Shown piece by piece: positions 1 to 8,474 of a stretch of 42,223 bases of DNA; position 1 is the stretch's first letter, and the number at the start of each line of letters is the position of its first letter. Source of the stretch: Actinomycetota bacterium (GTDB taxonomy: Bacteria; Actinomycetota; Thermoleophilia; Solirubrobacterales; 70-9); contig JAFDWG010000338.1 of assembly GCA_018268605.1 (NCBI GenBank), positions 1 through 42,223 on the forward strand, given 5' to 3'. The position numbers and the translations under genes were made by a program. The notes beneath the pieces were generated by a model. It did no database searches. It had not been told where the DNA came from and saw nothing but the letters and a program-made list of their open reading frames with translations.

Positions 1-1313
1 TGCCACAAGGCACGCGGGCGATCCTGCGTACGAAGACGCTACTGGGGGAGACCTACGTCGAACTCTCACCCGGCTCCAACGGCGAACCGGCCATGAAGGA
101 CGGGGCCGAGCTGCCCTCCGCCCAAGTGGCCGAATCGGTGCAGCTCGACGAGATCTTCCAGGCCTTCAACCCGGAAACCCGTCGCGCCTTCCGAACCTGG
201 ATGCAGGAAGCCGCCGTCGCGATCGAAGGACAAGGACAGAACCTCTCCTACGCGATCGGCAACTTCGAACCGACCTTCAAGGAATACGAAGGGCTCTTCC
301 GGGTGTTGAACAGCCAGAAGCTGGCGGTCTCGAAGCTGTTCAGCAACGGTGCCAAGACTTTCGAAGCGCTGCGCGGTCGCGAAGGCGAACTAGCGAACCT
401 GATCCGCAGCTCGAACGAACTCTTCAAGACGACCGCGAATCGCAACGAAGACATCGAAGCGCTCTTCCGCGCGTTCCCGACCTTCCTCGACGAGTCACGC
501 CTCACCGTCGATCGTCTGCAGGGCTTCGCCACCAATGCCGACCCGCTGTCGAAGCAACTGGTGCCGGTGGCCGAAGAGCTCTCACCGACGCTGATCAAGT
601 TCGGCGAACTTGCGCCGGAAGCAAAGAAGCTCTTCGAAGCTTTGCCCGCCGTCGAGAAACTGGCTCCGACCGGATTCCCGGCCCTACGCAAGCTGTTCCG
701 TGACGACTTCCCACCGCTCCTACGCGCGGTGGACCCCTTCGTCCGCAACATCAACCCGCTCGTCACCGGCCTCGGCCTCTACAAGCAGGAGGTCTCCTCC
801 TTCTTTGCCAACCTTGCAGTCGCGACCAACGCCGAACTCACGGAAACGAACGCGGCCGGGCAGAAGATCCACTTCCTCCGCGCGCTCGGGCCGCTCAATC
901 CGGAATCCGTCGCCAGCTATCCGTCGCGGCTCGCCCTCAACCGCAACAGTGCCTACAGCCCACCGGGGTGGGCGAGCGAATTGCTGAAGGGCCTACCGAG
1001 CTTCAATACGGCCAATTGCAGCTCGGGTCTGAACGCTGAAATCGAATCGAACTCGGCGAAGTCTCAGGCCTTCCTCGAACGTGGCAAGACCGTCAAATTC
1101 AACGAAGGCAAAGAAGAAGCCCTCACTCAGCAGGAACACGAAGAAGCGATCGAAGACCTCCTCAATCGGATCAAGAAATACGCGTTCGGCGAACAGTCGA
1201 GCACCGCGGCCGCCCCGATCCCGCCCTGCCGCCAACAGCAGAAGATCGAATCGATCTACGGCAACGGCGAAAAGACGCAGTACCAGCACACCTTCGAACA
1301 GGCCGGCCGCTGA
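1..1313 (+). CDS. Mce/MlaD family protein, 5' truncated by window edge
   Basis: The reading frame is open from base 3 to a TGA at 1311-1313, so the start lies outside the window. The first visible residues (about 3-85) include TLLGETYVELSPG, the typical end of the MCE/MlaD domain. About 400 further residues follow, rich in short amphipathic helical stretches, as in the helical tail of actinobacterial Mce proteins. These proteins form hexameric envelope channels that carry lipids or sterols to a YrbE permease and Mkl ATPase; the other mce genes probably lie to the left. The C-terminal part has two Cys (CSSG near 1018 and PPC near 1228) and a hydrophilic KEEALTQQEHEEA stretch. Glutamate is mostly GAA, unlike the cytosolic genes further right. 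The family call is firm; substrate unknown. Confidence 0.9.
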   Translation, partial: PQGTRAILRTKTLLGETYVELSPGSNGEPAMKDGAELPSAQVAESVQLDEIFQAFNPETRRAFRTWMQEAAVAIEGQGQNLSYAIGNFEPTFKEYEGLFRVLNSQKLAVSKLFSNGAKTFEALRGREGELANLIRSSNELFKTTANRNEDIEALFRAFPTFLDESRLTVDRLQGFATNADPLSKQLVPVAEELSPTLIKFGELAPEAKKLFEALPAVEKLAPTGFPALRKLFRDDFPPLLRAVDPFVRNINPLVTGLGLYKQEVSSFFANLAVATNAELTETNAAGQKIHFLRALGPLNPESVASYPSRLALNRNSAYSPPGWASELLKGLPSFNTANCSSGLNAEIESNSAKSQAFLERGKTVKFNEGKEEALTQQEHEEAIEDLLNRIKKYAFGEQSSTAAAPIPPCRQQQKIESIYGNGEKTQYQHTFEQAGR

Positions 1314-1319
1314 CGGCGA

Positions 1320-1344
1320 CGCGCCGCCTGGATCAGGCGGCGCG
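1320..1344. terminator. Bidirectional terminator hairpin
   Basis: An 11-bp perfect stem (CGCGCCGCCTG at 1320-1330, CAGGCGGCGCG at 1334-1344) closes a 3-nt loop. It lies 7 bases past the Mce stop and overlaps the TGA of the convergent reductase gene. There is no clear T-tract, so use as an intrinsic terminator in both directions is inferred from position and stem strength. Confidence 0.6.
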
Positions 1345-1914
1345 CTCGTAGGTCAGGATCTGGATGCCCGCGCCGACGGTGCGGGCATCGGTGAGGGTCA
1401 GCGGGACTTTGCGGCCGTCGTCGGCGAAGAGGCGCTTGCCACCGCCCAGGGTGACCGGGAAGACCATCAGGCGGAGCTCGTCGAGGAGGTCGGCTGCGAT
1501 CAGGCCTTGGACCAGGGTGGCGGAGCCGGCTACCAGGATGATGCCGTCGACCTCGTCCTTCACCGTGCGGATCTCACTGGGAAAATCGCCGGAGAGGATG
1601 GTGGAGTTCTGCCAGTCGGCCGACTTGAGGGTGGTCGAGTAGACGTACTTGGGCATGGTGTTCATCTGCTCGGCGAAGTCACCGAGGCCCTCGTCGCCTT
1701 CCCGCTCAGGCCAGGCTTCGGCGAAGCCTTCGTAGGTGACCCGGCCGAGCAACTGCGCCTCCGCTTCCATCACCTCGTCGAGCTTGAACTTGTTCCCCTC
1801 CGGCCCGCGGTCGAACTCGAAGGTCCAGGCCCCGTGGACGAAGTCCTCCGACCCGCCCGGATCCTCGATCACCCCGTCCAGCGAGATGAACTCGGTGGCA
1901 ACGATCTTCCCCAT
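1333..1914 (-). CDS. Dihydrofolate reductase family protein (RibD C-terminal domain-like)
   Basis: This 193-aa protein begins MGKIVATEFISLDGVIEDPGG, the usual opening of the small YyaP/YwjB-type reductases that have the RibD C-terminal (DHFR-like) fold. Other typical pieces are LLGRVTYEGFAEAWP, KYVYSTTL and IILVAGSATLVQGLIAADLLDEL with VFPVTLGGGKRLF. The length is normal for the family. A strong Shine-Dalgarno (AGGAGG, complement of 1923-1928) lies 8 nt before the ATG, so the start is well supported. Members are presumed NADPH-dependent reductases; the substrate is unknown. It is the last of four leftward genes (amidase, methyltransferase, membrane protein, reductase), but the 87-nt gap and its own ribosome site suggest separate expression. 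Confidence 0.88.
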   Translation of the reverse strand: MGKIVATEFISLDGVIEDPGGSEDFVHGAWTFEFDRGPEGNKFKLDEVMEAEAQLLGRVTYEGFAEAWPEREGDEGLGDFAEQMNTMPKYVYSTTLKSADWQNSTILSGDFPSEIRTVKDEVDGIILVAGSATLVQGLIAADLLDELRLMVFPVTLGGGKRLFADDGRKVPLTLTDARTVGAGIQILTYERAA

Positions 1915-2001
1915 GATTCATTCCTCCTCTAAGCGATCTGGACGAGATCCCTCTCGTCGCGTTTCTACCTAGACGACGAGGGGCCTCCAAACTAATCGTC
2001 G

Positions 2002-2370
2002 CTACTTCTCGAGCCCGGCCGCCATGGCCGCGGTGAGGGCCGCGGAGCCGCCGGCGACCGCGGCGGTCGCGGTGGCGCTGCCCGAGGGCAGGCCCTCGCG
2101 GGAGGAGAAGGTGGCGGCGATGTCGGCCAGGTCGCCGACGAAGCTCGCTGCCAGGTATGGGCGGACCGGGCCGCCGCGGGCGAGTTCCGCCAGGGCGATG
2201 CCATGAAGGGCGATCTCGCGGGCGCCGACGCCGCGGAGGGCGACCGTCGCGGCGGGTTGGCGTGCGCCTGCGCCGAGCCAGCGGTTCCCCGCCACCTTCC
2301 CGGGGGCGATCAGCAGGGCGCCGCCGTAGGCGACGCGGAAGCCGAGGAGCGCGGCGGCGGCTCTTCTCAT
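2002..2370 (-). CDS. Small hydrophobic protein of unknown function
   Basis: A 122-aa protein, very rich in Ala and Gly. It has a hydrophobic segment at residues 4-24 (LLGFRVAYGGALLIAPG), a central LRGVGAREIALHG motif followed by a hydrophobic AELARGG...YLAASFVGDLADIA stretch, and an Ala-rich C-terminal segment (about 95-118). This suggests a three- or four-helix membrane protein. The start is supported by GGAAG 5 nt upstream. It begins 10 nt after the methyltransferase stop on the same strand, so the two are probably co-transcribed. Similar short proteins with a GxGARE(I/L) motif occur in actinobacteria, but I cannot name a function. Confidence 0.6.
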   Translation of the reverse strand: MRRAAAALLGFRVAYGGALLIAPGKVAGNRWLGAGARQPAATVALRGVGAREIALHGIALAELARGGPVRPYLAASFVGDLADIAATFSSREGLPSGSATATAAVAGGSAALTAAMAAGLEK

Positions 2371-2380
2371 GACGCTTCCG

Positions 2381-3199
2381 TTACCCGGGCAGGGCGGCTT
2401 TGTAGCAGAAGGTCTGGTAGGGCAGGTCGAACTCGGTACCGAGGTGGGGGTCGGCTTCGACGACCTGTCGTACGCCGTCGAGGATCTCGCGTCGCCGCCG
2501 CGGCGTCGCCGTGATCACGTAGCTACGGGACGCGGCCATGTCGACCAAGAGGTCGACGTCCATCGGCCGCCCCCAGTCGGTGACGAAGCTCTCGGTGGGA
2601 CCGAAGGGTGGCCCGATCTCGACCGCGTCCATGTCCATGACCTCGACCTCGGCGCTGCCCATGACCTCGGTCAGGTTGACGATCCAGTCGACCCGCTCAT
2701 CGCGACGGTTCCAGATCAACCCCAGCGTGCCGCCCGGCCGCAGCACCCGGGCCGCCTCCGCCGTCGCCCGCTCCGGGTCGACCCAGTGCCACGCCTGGGC
2801 GACCGTGATCGCGTCGACGCTGCCGTCCGGGAGGGGGATCGCCTCAGCCGTCCCCGCCAGCGCCCGCGCCTCGGGCACCGCCTCGGCCAGCGCCTCGCGC
2901 ATCTCCGCCAGCGGCTCGATCGCAATCACGTCCAGCCCTCTGGCGACCAGCGACCGCGAGAGCTTGCCGGTCCCGGCACCGAGGTCGAGCACCGTCCGCG
3001 CCCCCTCCGGCACCAGCCAGTCGACCGCCGCGTCGGGGTACCCCGGCCGGGCCCGCTCATAGGCATCGGCGGCGGCCCCGAACGACCGCGCCCGCACCGC
3101 CTTGTCCGCGTGCTTCCCAGGCACGACCAGGATCCTACGCGGCCCGGGCGGCGGCGCAAGCGTCACCGACGAACCGCGACCGCCGCGCCCGGGCTTCAT
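2381..3199 (-). CDS. Class I SAM-dependent methyltransferase
   Basis: The protein has the Rossmann methyltransferase fold: SAM motif I VLDLGAGTGKLSR, motif II VIAIEP, the acidic loop GTAEAIPLPDGSVDAITVAQAWHW, and post-motif EAARVLRPGGTLGLIWNRRD. The region before motif I (RARSFGAAADAYERARPGYP) is the standard N-terminus of a widespread actinobacterial methyltransferase family of unknown substrate. The first ATG (3199) gives 272 aa with a Pro/Gly-rich lead; a GTG at 3124 (VPGKHADKAVRARSF) would give 247 aa, nearer the family length, and may be the true start. It is followed after 10 nt by the small hydrophobic protein. Substrate cannot be inferred from context. Confidence 0.88.
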   Translation of the reverse strand: MKPGRGGRGSSVTLAPPPGPRRILVVPGKHADKAVRARSFGAAADAYERARPGYPDAAVDWLVPEGARTVLDLGAGTGKLSRSLVARGLDVIAIEPLAEMREALAEAVPEARALAGTAEAIPLPDGSVDAITVAQAWHWVDPERATAEAARVLRPGGTLGLIWNRRDERVDWIVNLTEVMGSAEVEVMDMDAVEIGPPFGPTESFVTDWGRPMDVDLLVDMAASRSYVITATPRRRREILDGVRQVVEADPHLGTEFDLPYQTFCYKAALPG

Positions 3200-3307
3200 A
3201 GGCCTTCGCGCTCCCCTACGCCGCCGCCGGCATCGACTCCATGTCGATCACGAACCGGAACTTGCCGTCGCCCGCCACCACGCCACCTCGCCGCCGTGCC
3301 GGCTCCC

Positions 3308-4045
3308 TCAACGTGACTTCAGGAATCCGGTGATCGCCTCGGCCATCGACTTGGCGGCGAGCTTCTGGAAGGCCGGCTTCACCAGGCCGGCGGCGTCGGC
3401 GGCGTTGCGCATGTTCACGCACTCGATCAGGACCTTCGGGACGGTGGTGAGGTTCAGCCCGGCGAGGTTGTTCCGGGGGGCGAAGCCGTTCGTGCCGTCG
3501 TAGTTGGAGACCGGGATGCCGGTGAGAGCCGTGTAGCGGTCGAGAAGGACGCGGCCGAAGCGGCGGGAGGCGGCGATCACCTTGTCGTTCGGCCCGTCGG
3601 GGACCGGGGTGAGGATGGCGACGCCGCGGCCCGAGGGTGGGCCCCCGTCGGCGTGGATGTCGATCGCCACGTCGGCGCCGGCCTTGTTGAGGATCTGGGC
3701 GCGGCGATCGATGCAGGGGCCGACGCCGTGGTTGGTCCGCCGGGTCATCACGACCTTGGCGCCCTCGCGGACGAGGTAGGCGCGCAGGTACATCGCCACG
3801 TTGAAGTTGAAGCGCGCCTCGGTGTAGCCGGCGTTCGTCTCGGTGCCCGTGGTGTCGCAGGCCTCTTGTTCGCGGCCGTTCCAGACCGGCTGGTTGATGA
3901 AGCTCGGATCGGAGAAGTTGCCGCCGTTGTGGCCGGGGTCGATACCGACGACCTTGCCCGCCAGCGGGTGGTGCGCGCCGGCCATGCTGAGGACCGCGAG
4001 GAGCGAGGCGAGAAAAGTCACGGCGCGGAATCTAGCCGTGTGCAA
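3308..4045 (-). CDS. Exported N-acetylmuramoyl-L-alanine amidase (Amidase_3, Rv3717-like)
   Basis: A 245-aa zinc amidase that cuts the bond between N-acetylmuramic acid and L-alanine in peptidoglycan. Visible zinc ligands are His39 (GIDPGHNGG), Glu76 (YTEARFN) and His131 (AIDIHADGG). Glu208 in VLIECVNMRN is the expected catalytic acid. Residues 9-24 form a signal-peptide-like hydrophobic core, so it should act outside the membrane. Cys63 and Cys111 could form a disulfide, as in mycobacterial Rv3717-type enzymes. There is no separate wall-binding domain. A GTG at 4021 (VTFLASLLAVL) would also give a good signal peptide. The ATG at 4045 lies only 10 bp from the divergent dehydrogenase start, so the promoters must overlap coding sequence or one start is misplaced. 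Confidence 0.9.
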   Translation of the reverse strand: MHTARFRAVTFLASLLAVLSMAGAHHPLAGKVVGIDPGHNGGNFSDPSFINQPVWNGREQEACDTTGTETNAGYTEARFNFNVAMYLRAYLVREGAKVVMTRRTNHGVGPCIDRRAQILNKAGADVAIDIHADGGPPSGRGVAILTPVPDGPNDKVIAASRRFGRVLLDRYTALTGIPVSNYDGTNGFAPRNNLAGLNLTTVPKVLIECVNMRNAADAAGLVKPAFQKLAAKSMAEAITGFLKSR

Positions 4046-4055
4046 GGCTCGGGGG

Positions 4056-5009
4056 GTGAAACGGATCGTGCTGCTCGACGACTACCAGGGCGTCGCCCTC
4101 GATTACGGCGGCTGGGACCGGGTGCCGGACGAGTGGCAGGTCGTCGCCCTGGAGCAGCACATCGACGACCCCGACGATCTGGTGGAAGCGCTCTCCGACG
4201 CCGAGATCGTCGTCGCGATGCGCGAGCGCACGCCGTTCCCGGCGGCGATCCTCGAGCGCCTCCCGGACCTGAAGCTGCTGATCACCACCGGGATGGGCAA
4301 CGTCGCGATCGACATCGAGGCGGCCGACGCCAACGGCATCACCGTCTGCGGGACCGGCATCAAGGGGTCGCCGACGGCGGAGCTCAGCTGGGGCCTGATC
4401 CTCTCGCTCCTGCGCTCGATCCCCACCGAGCACGCCGTGATGCGCGAAGGCGGCTGGCAGACGACGATCGGCGGCGACCTCGACGGGGCGATCCTCGGGC
4501 TGGTCGGGCTCGGCCGGCTGGGGCGGAAGATGGCGACGATCGGAAAGGCCTTCGGCATGGAGGTGCTCGCCTGGAGCCAGAACCTGAACGTCCAGGCGGC
4601 GCGCGACGCGGGCGCCGAGCCGGTGGAGAAGCTGGAGCTCTTCGAACGCGCCGACGTGATCTCGGTCCACTACAAACTGAGCGAGCGCAGTCACGGCCTC
4701 GTCGGCGCCGCCGAGATCGGCGCGATGAAGCCGAGCGCCTACCTGGTCAACACCTCGCGCGGGCCGCTGGTCGACATCGACGCGCTGCTCGCGGCGCTCG
4801 AGAGCGGGGCGATCGCCGGCGCCGGACTCGACGTATACGACACCGAGCCGCTCCCGGCCGACCATCCCCTGCGCAGCGCCCCTCGCACGGTCCTGACCCC
4901 GCATCTCGGCTATGTCACCGAGGACACCTACGCGACCTTCTTCAGCGACGCGGTCGAGGACGTGCTCGCCTACCTCGAAGGTGCGCCGGTGCGGGTGCTC
5001 GAGGCCTGA
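4056..5009 (+). CDS. D-2-hydroxyacid dehydrogenase family protein
   Basis: A 317-aa NAD(P)-dependent dehydrogenase of the phosphoglycerate dehydrogenase/formate dehydrogenase superfamily. It has an N-terminal substrate half (RIVLLDDYQGVA, RERTPFP, LLITTGMGN), the nucleotide-binding motif GLVGLGRLGRKMA (about 148-160), the catalytic Arg region HYKLSERSHGLVG, VNTSRGPLVD, the Glu in GLDVYDTEPLP, and the catalytic His in LTPHLGYVTE. The frame is open upstream, but homology begins at VKRIVLLDDYQG, so the GTG at 4056 is taken as the start. It is followed after 11 nt by the quinoprotein lipoprotein on the same strand, so both may be one transcript. The exact 2-hydroxyacid is unknown. Confidence 0.9.
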   Translation: MKRIVLLDDYQGVALDYGGWDRVPDEWQVVALEQHIDDPDDLVEALSDAEIVVAMRERTPFPAAILERLPDLKLLITTGMGNVAIDIEAADANGITVCGTGIKGSPTAELSWGLILSLLRSIPTEHAVMREGGWQTTIGGDLDGAILGLVGLGRLGRKMATIGKAFGMEVLAWSQNLNVQAARDAGAEPVEKLELFERADVISVHYKLSERSHGLVGAAEIGAMKPSAYLVNTSRGPLVDIDALLAALESGAIAGAGLDVYDTEPLPADHPLRSAPRTVLTPHLGYVTEDTYATFFSDAVEDVLAYLEGAPVRVLEA

Positions 5010-5020
5010 CCGCGACCCGC

Positions 5021-6607
5021 GTGCGCTATCTCTTCGTCCTCGCCGCCCTCGTCGTCCTCGCGGGATGCGGCGGCGGGAACGATCAGGCGGCGCCCGACAG
5101 CGGCTGGCCCGGCTGGGGCAACGCGCCCGAGAACGACCACTTCGCCGCGCTCCACCAGGTCGACCGCGAGAACGTCGGGAAGCTGCGCGTCGCCTGGACC
5201 CGGCCCGGCGGCCCGGGGCAGGCCGCCTGGGAGACGTTCCCGATCGTGGTCGGGCGCACCATGTACTACGACACCGGCACCGAGCAGGTCTTCGCCGTCG
5301 ACGCCGCCACCGGCAAGGTCCGCTGGACCTACCTGCCGCAGGTCGACTTCCTCGCCGGCCCCGGGCTCGAGCTGTCGGAGCCGGTCAGCCGCGGGGTCGC
5401 GTATGGCGCCGGCCGCATCTACCTCACCACCGCCGACGACCAGCTGATCGCGCTCGACGCCGCCACCGGCAAGGTGCGGTGGAAGACGCAGGTGGTCGAT
5501 CCCGAACTCGGCAACACGATGAATTCGCCGGGAACCTTCTGGAAGGGTGAGATCCTGGTCGGCGGGCCCGCGGGGGACGCCGGCCTGCGCGGCTTCGTCG
5601 CCGCCTACGACGCCGCCACCGGCAAGCAGCTCTGGCGCACCTACATGGTCCCGCCGCCGGGCAAGGGGTGGAACCGGGCCCGCGGCAGGCACGGTGGCGG
5701 CGATGTCTGGATGCCGCCGACCGTCGACCCGCGGAGCGGGACCGCCTACGTCGCGACCGGTAACCCGACCCCCGGTTACACCAACGACGAACGGCCCGGC
5801 TGCAACCCGCTCGCCGACGCGGTGGTCGCGCTCGACGCGAAGACCGGCAAGATCGAGTGGACCCACACGATGGTCTGCCAGGACAGCTGGGACTACGACA
5901 CGGTGCAGGCGCCGATGGTCCTCGACCTGGGCGGGACGGGGGAAGCCACCCGCGCGGTCGGCAGCGCGAGCAAGTCCGGCTACTACGCGGTGCTCGACGC
6001 GAAGACCGGGAAGCCGATCTCCCGCTCGCCCTACCTCACCCGGTACTCCCGCCCGCACCTGCGCCCGACCCGGAAGGGAGCCGTGGTCTGCCCGGGGATC
6101 TATGGAGGCATCGAGTACGGCCCGGCGGCGCTCGACCCGACCCCGGGGCACGAATCGATCTTCGTCGCGGGCAACCAGATGTGCCAGCGCTACAAGCTCG
6201 CCTCGCCGCCGGAGCTGGCGAATCGGGAGCCTGGCGAAGACGACCTCGGTGGCACGGTCCAACAGGTCGGCCCGGCGACCGGAGTCCTCGCCGCTCTCAA
6301 CCCGGCCACCGGGAAGGTCCGGTGGAAGGCGAAGCTGCCCAGTACCTCCAACGGCGGTGCCCTCGCCACCGGCAGCGGCCTCGTCTTCGTCGGCTGCGAC
6401 GACGGCTACCTGCGGGCCTTCGACGGTCGCACCGGCAAGGTCCTCTGGCGCTACGACCTGCACCGCCGCGTCGGCTCCGCCCCGATCGCCTACGAGATCG
6501 GCGGCGTCCAGTACATCGCGATCGCTGCGGGCGGCTCCCTGGTCGAAGCGAAGGGGGCGGTCCCGGATCGGCCCGCCCGCCTCTTCGTCTTCCGTCTCGG
6601 CGGCTGA
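5021..6607 (+). CDS. PQQ-type beta-propeller lipoprotein (quinoprotein dehydrogenase-like), copy 1
   Basis: The GTG at 5021 gives 528 aa with a lipoprotein signal (VLAALVVLAGC, Cys16), placing the protein on the outer face of the membrane. The rest is an eight-bladed quinoprotein propeller: repeated blades such as FAVDAATGKVRWTY, IALDAATGKVRWKT and RAFDGRTGKVLWRY, the YVATGNPTPGY segment with the conserved Asn, and QDSWDYDTVQAP, the position of the active-site Asp in PQQ alcohol dehydrogenases. The N-terminal GWPGWGNAPENDHFA replaces the usual W-GRD-NTR opening. It lacks a vicinal Cys pair and any CxxCH haem motif, so it needs an external electron acceptor if active. Unlike the copies at 12.0 and 21.4 kb it has no small exported partner. 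Substrate unknown; a structural, non-enzymatic propeller is possible. Confidence 0.85.
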   Translation: MRYLFVLAALVVLAGCGGGNDQAAPDSGWPGWGNAPENDHFAALHQVDRENVGKLRVAWTRPGGPGQAAWETFPIVVGRTMYYDTGTEQVFAVDAATGKVRWTYLPQVDFLAGPGLELSEPVSRGVAYGAGRIYLTTADDQLIALDAATGKVRWKTQVVDPELGNTMNSPGTFWKGEILVGGPAGDAGLRGFVAAYDAATGKQLWRTYMVPPPGKGWNRARGRHGGGDVWMPPTVDPRSGTAYVATGNPTPGYTNDERPGCNPLADAVVALDAKTGKIEWTHTMVCQDSWDYDTVQAPMVLDLGGTGEATRAVGSASKSGYYAVLDAKTGKPISRSPYLTRYSRPHLRPTRKGAVVCPGIYGGIEYGPAALDPTPGHESIFVAGNQMCQRYKLASPPELANREPGEDDLGGTVQQVGPATGVLAALNPATGKVRWKAKLPSTSNGGALATGSGLVFVGCDDGYLRAFDGRTGKVLWRYDLHRRVGSAPIAYEIGGVQYIAIAAGGSLVEAKGAVPDRPARLFVFRLGG

Positions 6608-6614
6608 GTCCGGG

Positions 6615-8474
6615 CTATTTGCTGACCGTCGCGGTGGCGTTGGCATAGGTGGAGCTGCCTGTCTTCGTCGCCGTGATCGTGTTGGTGAAGGAGCCGCTGG
6701 AGGGCGCTTTGTAGGTGAACGTCGCGGTCGATTCGGCGAGGCCGGTCGAGGCGATCGTCAGCGAGCCGCCGGTGATCGTTCCGCCGGTCGCGCTCACCGT
6801 CGCCGTGCGGCTGCTGCCGACGTTGGAGACGACGTTGCCCAGGGCGTCGGTCACCGCCAGCTTGGCGGTGAACGTCCCGCTGTTGCCGAGCGCGGTGACG
6901 GTGCAGGTGAAAAGGCAGGGCGATCCGAGCGTTCCGGCGCTGATCGTCGGCGTGCTCCAGGCGAAGTTCGAGGCGGTCCCGGCGCTGACCGTGAGGGACA
7001 GTGCGCTCGCGGTGGAGATCGAGCCGTCGGTGGCCGAGAGCGTCGTCGCCCCCGATCGAGCAGCCTTGAAGACGCCGTTGGTGGTCGAGCTCACGGTGGC
7101 GACGCCGGAGGCGAAGCTGAGGGCGGTCGCCGTGCCGATGTTGGTCGCCGTGCCGGAGCTGTTCGACACCGTGGCGGAGGTTTTGCTCGGGCTCGCTTCC
7201 GGGCCGGAGAAGGTGAGGCTGTGCGAACCGGTGTAGGAGGTCGCGGTGTTGCCATAGGCGTCGAGCGCGGTGGTGGTGAGGTTGTCGGTGGCGCCCGCGA
7301 CCGGGGTCGTGGTCGCCGCGGCCAACTTCAGCGCGGCCGCGATGCCCGGCGTGGCGGTGATCGTCACCGTGGCGCTGGAGATCGAGCCTTCGGTCACCTT
7401 CACGTTCGCCGCCGCGGCCTTGTAGAGGCGCAGGACGCCGTTCGCTTTGCCGCTCACCGTGGCGACTCCCTGGGTGAATTCGGTGGGGGTCGCGGTCCCG
7501 ATCGCGACTTCGGTGCCGGATTTGTCGGTGACGGTCGGCCCGGTGCCGCTCGGCGACGCCACCGGCCCGGAGTAGACGAGGCTGTGGGAGCCGGTATAGG
7601 CGGTGGCGACGTTGCCGTAGGTGTCGGTGGCGGTGGTCGTCAACGCGTCTTCGGCCCCGACCGCAGGGGTCGCGTTGGCTGCGCTCAACACCAGCTTCGA
7701 CATCGCCAGCGGCGCGACGGTGACGGTCGGGTCGACTTCGCTTTCGATCGTCCCATCGCTCACCGAGATCGCCGCGGGTCCGGCTTTGTAGAGCTTCATC
7801 ACCCCGTTCTTCGACGAAGCGACGGCAGCGACGCCGTTTGTGAAATTGATCGTGGTGGGGGTGCCGAAGGCGACCGCGGTCCCGGAGGCATTGACCACCA
7901 CCGGCACGTTGGTGCCGATCGTTTCGGCGCCGCTGAAGGTGAGGGACTTTTCGCCCGCGTAAGTGGTGACGGTGCCGCCCGCTTTGTCCACGGCGGTGAT
8001 CGTCAGGTTGTCCGTCGCCCCGGCCGAAGGGGTCGAGGAGGCGACGGAAAGAGTGAAGCGGGCGGCAGGACCGACCGTGACGGTGGCGGATTTCGTCGCG
8101 CTGACGGCGGTCCAGCTTCGGTACTTCGCGGTGACCTTGTAGACGTACGTGCCCGGTTCGAGCCTTTCATCGGTGCAGGAGGTGACTTCGGTTTTCGGTT
8201 CGCCGGCGCTTGGGCAATTGCCGCCCGGCGCGCCGCCGTCGCGGGTCACCGAGTAGGAATTTTCGCCGGGGCCGCCGGCCGAGGCCCAGCTGAGCGCGAC
8301 CGTGCCGCCCGTCGCCGCGGTCGCCGAGGAGATCGTCGGCACGGTGAGCGCGCCGAGCGTCGTGGTGAACGAGCCGCTGCCGGCGACCGCGTAGTAGGCG
8401 GACGCGTTCGTCGCGGGCACCAGTGCCAGGGCGCAGGCGGCGAGCGCGATAAGGAGGAGCCGGGCGTGCCTCAT
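6615..8474 (-). CDS. Exported surface protein with tandem Ig-like repeats
   Basis: A 619-aa secreted protein with a signal peptide (residues 1-26, ending ATNASA) followed by AYYAVAGSGSFTT, similar to the N-termini of SipW-dependent proteins. Residues 43-135 look like a fibronectin-III domain with a Cys pair. Three homologous repeats of about 118 aa follow (roughly 138-255, 257-376, 379-497), each with AGATDNLT-T-A-D-GN, a SHSL-(F/Y)SG block, FTNGVA(T/A)V and DG(S/T)I, the pattern of Big1/invasin-type domains. Residues 500-619 are a fourth, divergent Ig-like domain. No LPXTG motif or C-terminal anchor is seen. It overlaps the preceding gene by 4 nt. The role is probably surface adhesion or matrix; the ligand is unknown. 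Confidence 0.8.
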   Translation of the reverse strand: MRHARLLLIALAACALALVPATNASAYYAVAGSGSFTTTLGALTVPTISSATAATGGTVALSWASAGGPGENSYSVTRDGGAPGGNCPSAGEPKTEVTSCTDERLEPGTYVYKVTAKYRSWTAVSATKSATVTVGPAARFTLSVASSTPSAGATDNLTITAVDKAGGTVTTYAGEKSLTFSGAETIGTNVPVVVNASGTAVAFGTPTTINFTNGVAAVASSKNGVMKLYKAGPAAISVSDGTIESEVDPTVTVAPLAMSKLVLSAANATPAVGAEDALTTTATDTYGNVATAYTGSHSLVYSGPVASPSGTGPTVTDKSGTEVAIGTATPTEFTQGVATVSGKANGVLRLYKAAAANVKVTEGSISSATVTITATPGIAAALKLAAATTTPVAGATDNLTTTALDAYGNTATSYTGSHSLTFSGPEASPSKTSATVSNSSGTATNIGTATALSFASGVATVSSTTNGVFKAARSGATTLSATDGSISTASALSLTVSAGTASNFAWSTPTISAGTLGSPCLFTCTVTALGNSGTFTAKLAVTDALGNVVSNVGSSRTATVSATGGTITGGSLTIASTGLAESTATFTYKAPSSGSFTNTITATKTGSSTYANATATVSK

